Assembly (NCBI GenBank): GCA_015350385.1
Contig: WNKI01000002.1
Coordinates: 8,080,404-8,144,403 of the forward strand
Length of the DNA: 64,000 nt
Source of the DNA: Aculops lycopersici
Taxonomy: Eukaryota > Arthropoda > Arachnida > Trombidiformes > Eriophyidae
Reading direction: 5' to 3'
In this document: positions 40,578-51,931 of the stretch, in pieces
How positions within the stretch are numbered: the stretch's first letter is position 1
How the letters are laid out: the number at the start of each line of letters is the position of its first letter
The notes under the pieces: model-generated
Told to the model about the DNA's origin: nothing
Databases searched by the model: none
The model's input: only the letters and a program-made list of their open reading frames with translations
Position numbers and translations under genes: made by a program

Positions 40578-41969
40578 ATGATGGCTAAGAGAGTGCCTCT
40601 TATTGTTGTACTTGGGGCCACCGCCTGTGGGAAGACTAAACTTGCAATAGATCTAGCTCGCCGATTTGGGGGCGAGATTATTAGCGCAGATTCCATGCAA
40701 GTTTATAAGGGTCTAGATATTGTAACGAACAAGGTAACCGAGGAGGAACAATCTCAAGCCAAACACCATCTTATCGATTTTCTCACACCACTACAGAGGT
40801 TTAGTGTTGTAGACTTTAGAGATCAAGCAGTCAAGATTATCGACCAACTGATAGCTAAAAAGAAGATACCTATACTAGTGGGTGGAACAAATTATTACAT
40901 TGAATCGATTCTCTGGAAAAACTTCATCGTATCACCGGAGGTTAAAGATGTGAAACAAACTGTGATCGACGACGAGTATGAGATTCTAAAATTTGCTGAT
41001 TTCCATAAAGACGAGGACTTTGAAAGTGTGGAGAAATTCTTTAAAAAGCCAATATTCAATGACGGGTTCAAGAATGTTGATGGTGAAAAGTTGTGGAAGA
41101 TCTTGGAACAAGTGGATCCAACTGCCGCACATCTATATCATATGAACAACAAACGCCGTATTATAAGATGTCTCCAGATTATACAACGAAGACAAGAGAA
41201 CTATTCGGAGATTTTGAAGAAAATTAATGTCTCCCAAACCAGTGGATCGAGTCTTGGTGGCCCGTTGAGGTATCCAGAAACTTGCGTTTTCTGGCTAGAC
41301 TGCGACAATGATGTTCTCGACAAAATTCTCGATGAACGTGTTGATCAAATGCTTGAACGAGGTCTGTTGGAAGAAATTGAATGTTTCCACGAGGATTATA
41401 ATAAACAAAGACTGATCTCAGGTGAGGAGCCAGATTATGAGAAAGGAATCTTTCAGTCAATTGGGTTCAAAGAATTTCACGACTATCTGGCTTTGAACCA
41501 AGAGGAGAGATCAAGTCAAGAGGGTGTTAAATTATTTAAGCGATCAGTTGTTATGATGAAGCAGTCGACAAGGAAATATGCCCGAAAACAGTTGAAATGG
41601 ATCAAAAGTAGATTCCAGCAATCAGAAACTAGAGATCTACCACCCTTGTATAAACTGCCAGTATCCCATGATGATTGGAATGCAAAAACACAAGCTCCAG
41701 CTTTCGAAATCGTCGACCATATACTAAACAATAGGATGTTGAGCGATAATCTACTATACTATCAACAGGATCTCACCGCTCCGGTTGCACCAATACAAGC
41801 GGCAAAGTTTTATTGTGAGGCTTGTAATAAAGTTTACATTGGAAGCCGTGATATAGATGTCCATCTAAAGTCAAAGAGACACCAAAAAAGAGTATCAAAA
41901 GTGAAGAAACGGAAGGTCGACGATCAAAAATCTGATGCTAATACTGCAAGTAAAACCGCAACGATTTGA
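40578..41969 (+). CDS. TRIT1: tRNA dimethylallyltransferase
   Basis: 463 residues in one exon. The enzyme transfers an isopentenyl group from dimethylallyl diphosphate to N6 of A37 in tRNAs reading UNN codons, in cytosol, mitochondria and nucleus. The P-loop is GATACGKT (13-20), followed by the family signatures ISADSMQVYKGLDI (about 35-48) and VGGTNYYIESILW (101-113). A C2H2 (matrin-type) zinc finger near the C-terminus (Cys413, Cys416, His429, His435; FYCEACNKVY...HLKSKRHQKR) identifies the eukaryotic type, with a basic tail after it. The ATG at 40578 gives only ten residues before the P-loop and no obvious mitochondrial presequence. The frame is open a little further upstream but without another ATG nearby. 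Confidence 0.92.
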   Translation: MMAKRVPLIVVLGATACGKTKLAIDLARRFGGEIISADSMQVYKGLDIVTNKVTEEEQSQAKHHLIDFLTPLQRFSVVDFRDQAVKIIDQLIAKKKIPILVGGTNYYIESILWKNFIVSPEVKDVKQTVIDDEYEILKFADFHKDEDFESVEKFFKKPIFNDGFKNVDGEKLWKILEQVDPTAAHLYHMNNKRRIIRCLQIIQRRQENYSEILKKINVSQTSGSSLGGPLRYPETCVFWLDCDNDVLDKILDERVDQMLERGLLEEIECFHEDYNKQRLISGEEPDYEKGIFQSIGFKEFHDYLALNQEERSSQEGVKLFKRSVVMMKQSTRKYARKQLKWIKSRFQQSETRDLPPLYKLPVSHDDWNAKTQAPAFEIVDHILNNRMLSDNLLYYQQDLTAPVAPIQAAKFYCEACNKVYIGSRDIDVHLKSKRHQKRVSKVKKRKVDDQKSDANTASKTATI

Positions 41970-44900
41970 CATAACTTTCCCCTCTAAAACTAATTAGGTT
42001 TCTACGGTCTTGCTAATACCAATCATAGAGTGGTAAAGAAACAAAGCAATGCCTGATTAAGTTATTTTTGTTTTGATATAAAAAAGTCGTACATTTCAGT
42101 AGTTAGACAAAGGGTTGCTGTAGCTTCCTGTGATGAACTAGCCAGACACCACTTTTTGTTGTTTTCGCAATGATGAGTAGTGTAAGTATTTGTATTATAC
42201 ACATAACAGACAATGGAATTTGTACAACCGCATCAGCATATCCGGTTTTTTCTCACAACAAACCTCAATTAAGATTCTGTAAAACGGATGGGCGATGTAG
42301 AGGACACACCCGAGTTTAATTTATTGAGTTAGTTTTGTGTGAGAACAAAGGTGAAACCATCATCATTATCATTGAAACTCTTTAGAGCCCAATAATTGCT
42401 TTAAGCACACAACAAAAACTCCTCTAACGGAACACGACGTTAGGGAATGTGTTTGTTTGTTATTTATGCGATGACGAGCGCAAATGACCATCGTGCCATT
42501 ACCAATCCAAAGTCGATGATCTACTTCAATTCAACTTTTAGCTGATTAAATCAATCTTCTTCGACTGGCTGACTGACTTGAATAGTTTCTCGTCTTTTCT
42601 GAATAATGCTTCCTTTGATTAGTACAATCTAAAGAGTTCTAAATTTGGAGAAAGGGGCAGAGTCTTCATGTCTGATGAGTTAAGCTAGACTCCATGACGT
42701 CGATTTGTTGGATTTGTGTCTTAAGCTCTACTCCTTGATGCTTATTTGGTACAACAATCAAGCAAATCCAGCTACAAACAGGAAGAAGTTAACCGTCTGG
42801 AGTTTATTCGAGGCAACAGGAGGGTGCTTGAGCAAAGTGAGGTGGCAAGTTGTAGGGATGAGTATCATCTACTCCGTAAATAAGTTTTTTATCTACTTGA
42901 AATCTAATGATGGAGGTAAAAGTTTCAGCTGTTCGCCTATGTTATTAGTTTAAACATTCCACGTGAGAGAAATAGTAGTCCTGGCCCACTGACGTTATGT
43001 GGATGGTCAAGCATCAAAATGGCCACTGTAATTGTTGTTGCCTTGATCACTTGTAACCCTAATGTCCGCAGACGATCCTGTTGCTTTTAATGCCACTGCC
43101 CCAGCTGCTACTCTGTATCGATAGTGAGTCTAGGAAGTTGAAAACAACTTATACATGCTACTGCCACTGCTTATACTTCTGCTACAATCTGTAGGTCTCG
43201 AGTGGACTTCAATTAGAAAGACCACGATTTTGACGACGACTACGAGAGTAAACGAATGTGTTGCGCAACAACTAGACTTTAAGTCTACCTAAACAAACTG
43301 ACCTGTTGCTTCAATGTTTTGCATCTTGGCAGCTTGCCACTGGTCTTGATGCCACTGTAACTACTTTAGCTACTGTCGCTTCCACTGCTGTCGCTGCTGC
43401 TACCTATGCTATAACCACTACTACCACTACTGCCACTAACACCATTCGCTCGCCTCCTATGTAGTTTTGGCAACTCTGTATCATAATTAACGGATTGTGC
43501 AAATGAGCCACTTGATTGCCATAAAATGTCCAGCCACCTGTGAGTTTTAGTCTCATCGGAATACTACTGGTCACCAGGTAGTAGGTGAGCAACTAGGTAA
43601 ATTTGTTAGTCCTCGATGCACTATGACTACCAACGACGTCGAGGACGCCGAGAGGCGGATGGTGGAGAGGCGACGAGGTCACCGATCGTGTTGGTCTTAA
43701 TCCGCGCGATTGTGTCAAACGACCAAATAGTTAGTTAGTCGATTAGAGTTGTCGAGTCAGAAGTAGTTTAAATACGTTCAGGTAAAATAACGACAACAAA
43801 CGTGCCCGACATATTAGTGATAATGAGATAATCGGCTAGTTGGCTCGGTTGTGTAATCAAATCTATGTGTGAGTTAGTTAAAGGAATCCATCTAGCAAAA
43901 AGACGATGATGAATACTTAGAATGAAAGAGGATACCTTCGTCATTTAACAGCTCGCAGCAACAGGTCGGGGAATTCGGACACCAGTCAGCCAGCTAACAC
44001 TAGCTTATCGCCTGACACTTAAACGGTAGCTACCACTCTTTAAATTAGATAGACGACACAGGTGATTTAGTCTGACGTCTCGACTTGTAAGTCGGCTAGT
44101 GAGCCAGTCAGTCAGTTAGTCAGTCTACCAGTCAGTTAGCCGGTCAAGCGGCATCATGAATCTCGATTAACTAACAAAGAATCGGTCGGTTGTTCGCTTG
44201 CCGTCAATTTTCAAGTAATCTAACAAAGCAAATTTCAATGCCAACCAACCAACTATCAAGCTAGCAGATCAAATAATCCAACCAACTAATCGAAAACTCT
44301 CACTTATTTCCATCTCTCTTATTTGGTCGTTGCCGTATTCATAGCTACCACTTGCTACTTCCTCTTCGCCATGAACCATTTAGATATCTACTTGGCAACA
44401 AGCAAGTTGGTTGGAAGATGAAATGCCCAATGCAAATAAAAACCTGTTGATGTTTGGTCGGCAGTTGCAGCCTCGGGTTCAGGTGTCATATGCGCTATTC
44501 GGCGTGCATACAAAACAGATCTCATTGACGGAAGATGAAGAGCATATGAGCATTATAATGATTGTTATCAGATTTAGAGGAGGACTTGATTGTGTTGGTT
44601 GTACTTGTTGCTAGAGATAAGCTAGCCTAACGATGAATGGTTGCCTTCATTAAATTGATTACATACAAATGTACAATCGTTTGGTGGTACAACGAGCGAA
44701 GACATCATTTTGTGTTTGAGCTTAGTGCTGCTGCTTGTTGCTCTTGGTAACTCAATTCAAGAGAGAAAGTTTAACTCGACTCATCCATTATAAGAATCAT
44801 CACACACTCGTTGCGGTCGACGTTGTCGGCGTCGATGTCGGTGTCGTCGTTGTTGGTGTCGTTGTTGCTGCTGCTGCTGTTGTCGTCATGATTTGAAATG

Positions 44901-45387
44901 ATTGTATTTGGTTGGCGTCGATGGTGGTGAGAAAGAGAAGATGTAGAGAACGGTGTGTTTGCCGCTCACCTGAGCGTTGCAACTCACCTGTTTGTGTGCG
45001 AGTGGCTCGCTTGGTGCGCGCAGATTAATTAGTTCATTGTGAACGCGCGGGCCAGAGTAAGTTAGTTAGAGAGTCACCAGAGCGAGTTAGTCAGTAAGTA
45101 AGAGAGACCAAGCGAGTAAACGCACACTGGACTAAAAGGATTGTTGTTGCTCCTTATCAACGCAAATCAGCTTGCCAGATTCTTCCTAGCTCCTCGACGA
45201 GCTAACTAGTCAGACAGTTAGCTATGGCGATGGTGACGACGACAAGTTTGGTAAGCGTGAGGGTGGCTAAAGTAAATCGAAATTATTGAACTCGCTGCCA
45301 CTCGGTGATCCGACTGCAACTAACCCGAGTAGCAGGCCGACCAGTCGGCTGGCTAACTAAACCGACAAACTATGCGGCCAGAAAGGA

Positions 45388-45420
<33 letters not shown>
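45388..45420. repeat. (CT)n microsatellite
   Basis: About thirty bases of CT repeats ending in TTTCTTT. Confidence 0.9.
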
Positions 45421-46646
45421 CTAGCCAGAAAGGAGTCTGCTTGCTGAGAGGCTCGCAGGTAGACGAGCGACCGACGAGGCAGCTGTTTGCTTTCTCACCA
45501 GTGACTCGTCTAGATAACCTACAGAGATTCAATGGCACTTCCCTAAAGTTGGTTCAGTTGTTGTTCAATTGGTTTCGCCTGAACTCGTCCACTCGTTTTG
45601 TCAGTCGTCTATTGTCGCTGCTCTGGGTGCCGGTCGACCATCCGTTTGCTTGCCGACATCGTCGTCTTCGGCGGCGTCGACAGCAAGCCTTTACAAGTCG
45701 CCACTTGCTGCTGCTATAGCTGTTTTGTGTTAAAGTTGTATGCACTTTAACGTTCATTCGACTGAACGCGACTAGCAGCTGGCATTGTGTTTGCCGTAGT
45801 GGGCCGCCAATATTATCACAAACACATCGTGCTTAAATCTTCTATTCGAATCTCACTCTCCCTCTCTTTCTCGTTCTCTTGTCTCGAACTGGGGGAAAGT
45901 TTTGAGTGCTCTCTAGCCATGAGATTTCATGTTGCGATATCCGCTTAGTGTGAGGCTCTCTCTCTCTAAAGTAGAGCACAGTTCAAGTAGTAGTGTCAGC
46001 AGCGACCAACGTGCTCTGCTGGTGATAAGGTTAACACGTGCACTATTTTCCATCACATACCTGGTGGCATGGAAAACATAACTCCACCTGGCCGAGCTAA
46101 CCCCTCGGGCAAATAAGACAAACAACACGAGCAACGAGTGGCCAGCGACGATTGACAACCAGCACGCGACCAACAGATGGACAAGAGATGTGATACGATC
46201 GCATTATGGGCGGAGTTTTAGTTTTGTAGCTGCTGCTGCTGGCTGTCCACTTCAGCCCACTCCACTGGTTACCCAGGTGACTGATTCTAGTAGCCAATAG
46301 TTGTTTTCTCAACACACGAATACTAGGAAACCAAATATATGAATGAATTAGATGTGATGGCAACTGTTGTGTTTTTTGTGTGTGTATGTGCAAGCGTTAG
46401 TTTACTGTTGGTTTACCCGTAAGTCTAGTTAACTGATAAGTGAGTTTCGTAAGTGGCAGTGGTGGTGATTATTACATTGGCAAATACCATCAACGGCTCT
46501 CCTCATTTCTGTATATAAAAACGACTCTAGATAGTTGCTCATTTTTTCTTGTTCCTTTTTAGGTTTGTCGACTACATCCACCTCCGCCTTCTATTTTGAG
46601 CCGCCAAGAGCGTTATTGTTGCTGCTGTTGTTGTTTTATAACTCCC

Positions 46647-46685
46647 GCTCTCTATGACTACGACAACGAAGTAGTCATAGAGAGC
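46647..46685. repeat. Perfect inverted repeat, 15-bp arms with 9-base loop
   Basis: Arms 46647-46661 and 46671-46685 are exact reverse complements (GCTCTCTATGACTAC and its complement), with loop GACAACGAA. Pairing does not extend outward. Confidence 0.95.
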
Positions 46686-46967
46686 TAAGTCAAGTAGAGT
46701 TAGTGAATGGCATTGGCATTGAGACTACCAGCGATGGTCGTGAATTAGTGGCACACACTAAACAACAACAGAAGCAGCAACAGGCGGCTACCTGGTTTGT
46801 TGGCGCGGCCACCTTGGTTAGCTTTGCCGACATAGCGAGAGCTGAGCACCACACAACCACAAATAGTACAAACATTAGCTGGCCTAAGCGCCAGCCAGCA
46901 ACAAAAGCCCACCATCGACTAGCCCCCTCGACAAGCTAGCTCCATCCGCCCCCTTGCTGCTGGCCAG

Positions 46968-46986
46968 TAGCTAGCTAGCTAGCTAT
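46968..46986. repeat. (TAGC)n tetranucleotide repeat
   Basis: Four tandem TAGC units, a self-complementary array. Confidence 0.85.
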
Positions 46987-49900
46987 CTAGCTGGCCAATA
47001 GCAAGCCAGTCAGTGCGGCAGAGGTAGCAAGCTTGCCTCTCTCATGCGCGCGCGTAGCCATGAATCTAACCAGGTAACTTGACTCGCCTCCCTCGTAAGC
47101 TCGTGTATGTTTATCCGTCTGCCATCAATGTTTACCGTTTGTTCTTGCTAACAGCTCCAATCCCCTCGTGGCTAAAAGTGTTGCTCGGCTCCCCACCCAC
47201 GTGTTTTACTGGCTTGCTGGTCAACACAACCACCAAGCGCCTGTCTCCTCAATGGACCCGACTTTAGTAAGTGGCAAATTTCTTTACTCGTCCCTCTCTA
47301 TTAGCTCTCCTCCCAATCAGAGACAGCGAAATTTGTTGCCTGGTGATTCCCAAATTTGAAATAGAGTTTTAGTATTAGCGCTGGTCGTCGTTATTACCCA
47401 TCATCGTCAAAGGAAAACGACGACGACGAAGAGGACGGCTACGTTGATGATGATGATGATCAACAAGAAGATACCAAAGTTAGCTCTTGGTTTCGGCACA
47501 CACTCTCCATGACAATAACTGCACAAAAGGTGCACAACAAAACCAAAAGTTAAGCTTAAACCTGAGCTGACTGATGGTTGCGAAACGAGACAGACAGACG
47601 CAATTTACCTGGCGGTTGCTATAAACAACCACAACTGCTGTAACTCATACCGTATGGTTTGGTACATGAAAGTTACAGCGCGCGAATAAGGTGCGCCCAC
47701 CGCATTTGCCTTGCTCGCTTGCTTGCTTTCAATGAATCGTTATGGTGACGCAACGCCGCCTCTCTTTTCTGGTCCTAGCTCTGGTCACACCACTACTGCT
47801 AAAACTAAATTTTGGCTCAAGCTTAAACTTTCAATGGTGACTTTAATATTTTTCCTTGCAAATTTACGAAACGAACTGTCGAGACAACAAACAAGTCCAC
47901 GTCGAGGGACTAGAGAGAACAACGAGGCGTAAAATTAAGCCACTAATACCGTACCGCTGCTGCCGCTGCTACTGCTTCAGGTGGCAGTCATTCTTCAGGT
48001 GGTTCAGTCAATGGAACTCTCGTCCTTTCGTTCGCCCATTTTCCAGCTCGATGGCCAGCGGCGCGAAACTTGACATTGAACTACCAGGAGGCTAATTGTG
48101 CCTGTAACTTTTGTGGACAGCTCGGTAAGCAGACACTGGACATTGGAGGTTCATTGTGGCTCTCGCCGGCTCGCTTGCTTGCCTATCTGCCTCTCAACTT
48201 ATGGCTGGCCATTGCAGAATTGTCGCAAAGTTGAGTGGTCAGTTTGCAGTTGGACTCGTTACATTAGCAGCGGCAGCAATATCAACAACAACAAGTGGCG
48301 CTCCTATTCTATCCACTCCTCCTCTCGACAACAAGCGGCACGGCAACGGTTGTCATTTTCCCCAGTTGTCAGCCCACACTTCCTGTTCCACTAGTGAGTC
48401 CATTCGGTTACTCGTTTGGAATGGCAACGGCGGTGGCGGTGGCGGTGGCGGTCGCTGTCACTATTACTATTGCTGCTGCACGAAAAACTCAATTCAGACT
48501 CAGATTCACATTTGGCCACGAAATGCGACAACAGGTTAGGCATTGGAACTATGGAACAAACAACGCAAATTTCTATGGCAAAATCTCATGACAAGCGCAG
48601 TGCCGTCGTGGCCGTCGCTGTTGCCACAGTACCGGATGTCGTTGTTGCAGGAACATGTAGAATTCTTCTAGTCGGGTGTTGCATCACAAGGCATGGTTTT
48701 ACATGAGTTGCAGCGAGTGTTTTGCCATTGAAACCAAATGAGCAAGAGAGCGAGCTTTGAGCGGAGTCATTAGACTGATGGCCAAACTGTTGCAACGCCA
48801 CCAACTTGCTTCACTCGTTTCCAGTGGCTCGCGCGCTCGATGACTTCGAAGCTGCACATTTCGAACCGATTCTGTTGTCCGGCTGGCCAAATAGTGAGAC
48901 TAAAAGTGGCCAACTTTACTTTGGGATGAGACACAACAACAACAACAAATGAGGCAACTGTTTGACCTCACGCATGATTATGATGGAGGCGAGACCGAGG
49001 AAATGAAGAAGAAACAATCGCCGCTTTGAAGTTGCTGCAGACTGATGCTCTCTTCTCTCGCTGCTAATCCTCGAACTCTTCCAATGGTTCAGTGCAATTG
49101 GGGCCCGAGTTTAGGGGAGGCAGTTGGCTTTGTGTCGGTCACTCTAAACTACGGTTAAGTCAAAATGCTGGACAAGGCATTTAGTGGGCCGAGACTAGAC
49201 AAGAGAAGTCCACGGCAACTAGTCACTGGCCGTCCGCCTGGCCGGCTCATTAGTGGCGGAAATGGACATGGATGAGGCGGAGAAGCAGCTTGCTCATTAC
49301 TTCTTCTTCTCCTTGTTATTCCTTTCAACTTACGTGGACATTGCTCTTTCCTCCTCTCTGTCGCAAGCTTAAAGGCGAGAATTTGCTACACACGCACCAA
49401 AAGAACGCCGAGACCAAACTTGGCAAGACCGCGAAGAACTAGCACGATTATTAGCAGCCAAGCGGTTGGGGCGCCGCAAGTTTTTCTACACCATTATTGC
49501 TGCTGCTTTTTCTTATTTTTCTTCTCGCTCCTGTTGTTTCAGTTCGCCTCCTCATAAACTTAGTCTCAACTTGTGAGCAGTATGATTATGCTTCCGAGCG
49601 CATAATTCAATTTAGCTGACGGCAGCTTAGCAACTTGGTCTTGCCGACAATATCCTCTGGGGAATTCATATTTACTTTGCTTCGCGTCCGAGGATACGAT
49701 GAGTCTTTTGAGTTATCAGTGGGGCAGAAATGCAAATGCAAGTCGACGTTTGGGGTCGCCAGGCTTATGGGTCGACGTTGTGGTCGCGGTCGTGGTCGTC
49801 GTTTAAGTCTGCGGCTTTCCTTTTCCTCTTGACTGAATGGTCCACTTTTCTAACCGTCTCGCCAAGTTACAATTTACTACTGTTTGTTTGCGCTAAAAAC

Positions 49901-51931
49901 CGTCTGTGTTCGGATTAACCTCTGATTTTTTGCTTCGATTGCGAAGACTGGAGCGACAAAAGAGGCGGAAGTGAGTGGATCGGCGGCCGTTAGAGTGGAA
50001 CCAAAACAACTACCGATACTACTACTCTTACCTCGGTGCTTTTTTCCTCTCAGAGAACAAGTCGCATCTGCTTCTCTTCTTTAGCCACAACAACAAAAGT
50101 TGCACTGAAGAAATGGGGGAAGAAGATCGGAAGTGAGTGCAGATGGCGACCAAGTGCAAGTTTGCCGATTCCTGATTTTGCTGTTTCTACACTGTATTCT
50201 GTATTGGATAGCAGCAGCTGGTGCTGCCCGTTGCACTGGCCTCGCAATGCGCGAGATGCGACTTGCATGATGGCGGAGCCGGAGGCGAGCAGTAAAAAAA
50301 GCATCAATGAAATCGATTGTTCGCTCACTGTCTCGGCCTCCAACCTTGAAACCAGTAACAACAACCCAAAGCCGAAAATCTCGACTCCTCCCCCAAGTTC
50401 TCTCTGCCTAAGCCGCCGGTCGACGATAGCGACCCGCACGAACGAACTTTGTCGCCATCTTGCTTTCTGGGTTTCCCCTCTTCCCTCTGCGTCGCAATGT
50501 CATCACCAACGTCACAAATAGCGTTGCCTTTGTTTGCGCGAGGTTCGCGCGAATCCAGACTTTTTTACAACGCCAACAGCAATGGCCTTGCATCTTGTGA
50601 GGCGACGCGCAAGAAGTTCGCAAGCAGCGAACAAAATAATGGCGTTCGTCGTTGTCGTCGTACAGTTCGCTTCCCGAATCATGAATAAGGATTCGCTAAA
50701 ATACAACACCACACGACACAATTGGAGGCCAGCCGGCGATACAAGTGCGTGCTTCTGGTCCCCTTGTTTCCGGCAGAGAAAAAACACGAGCGAACTTTTT
50801 GGTTAGGAGAGAAGGGAAATTCGCTGGTTTGCGTTGCTTAGCGCCAGAGGGAGAAGTTGACGCTAATAGAGGAGAGAATTGCAGTGAACTGTACTGCCGG
50901 CCAATGGAAAATGCAACAGCTGATTTCCATGGAAAGCAGGCGACCAAAAGTTCGCTCGATGGGGGCGGCAGCGAGTGGCGCATCTCCATGGCGCAGCATG
51001 AGTTTCCGTGCAAACCCAGTGGCCAGCTTGAGTCGCTGCCTTCCCCCACGTCGAGTTGGCAGCTAGAGATTTGAAGTTGTTGCGAGGGGAGAGATTCGAG
51101 CGAACTGCTTACCGCAACCAACTGGACCTCGCGTTTCACAGTCGTCGTCCATCTAGGAAAGCCAAAGAGCAAGGCGGCGACTCGGACTCGCTGGCTTTGC
51201 TCTCTCCCTCTCTCTCTCTGTTTCTGTTGCCGTTTGCTGGGTGAAGCAGCGAGTTGAGCGCACGAGCGAACTGTTGCCGCTTGCAGCTGCCAGTCGAAGT
51301 CGCCGTCGTCGTCTCTCGCCATTGGACTTACACTGCTGATCTTGTTGTGTTGTGTGAGTCTATCTCTCTCGCTCTGCTTTTGCCATCGAGAGAAGAAGCA
51401 CAGAGTGCGAGTTTCAAGCGCAAATGCGTTGACTTCACTGCGCGAGTGACCAATTTGAGATTCTCTCTCACATTCTGAGATTTTTGAACCAGTAGACGAG
51501 AAGAAGCAAGCGAGCGAACGAATTGAGCGGACAAACCAGCGAGTTGAGAGGAAAGTTGCGCTCCTTCACCTTGCGTCTGTTGGACTTTACATAGAATTGA
51601 AACCAGAAAACACAGAGCGAGAGGAAGATTAAATTTTTTGTTTTGTGTCATCGCATCATTTTTTCTCTCCCTCCACACACCAACGCGCCTTGTCTTTTCA
51701 ACCCGGTTCTATTGGGTGGCATGAAGAGCATGGTTTTTAATTGTTATTTATATTATTCAACTAACTTTTCGATTAATAGAACAATATCAATCGAAAAACA
51801 GCCAAGAATCGACAAGTGAGTGTGAGTGACATCATAACAAACAAAGAGAGAAGCAAGTCAATCGATGAAACGAACTGACAAAGTGAAGCAACAAACTAGC
51901 AGCAAGTCAGCAGCGTGGTCAGTCAGCAGCC

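Larger units (their letters stand above)
41970..51931. other. Ten-kilobase gene-poor region
   Basis: I find no convincing coding exon in about 10 kb. Open frames are short, repeat-driven and often overlap antisense (for example near 48150-48700 and 50040-51320). Contents include a CT run at 45388-45420, a TAGC array at 46968-46986, a perfect 15-bp hairpin at 46647-46685, many triplet runs, and a GC-rich stretch at 50100-51330 that probably holds the promoter and 5' UTR of the coiled-coil gene starting at 51932. Confidence 0.5.

Noticed and set aside
48156..48706. Overlapping frames of about 100-127 codons
   Set aside because: Three frames are open at once across GCG/GGT triplet runs, a composition effect.
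50036..51322. Frames of 130-208 codons on both strands
   Set aside because: GC- and CT-rich likely promoter or 5' UTR of the downstream coiled-coil gene; no motif and no start context.
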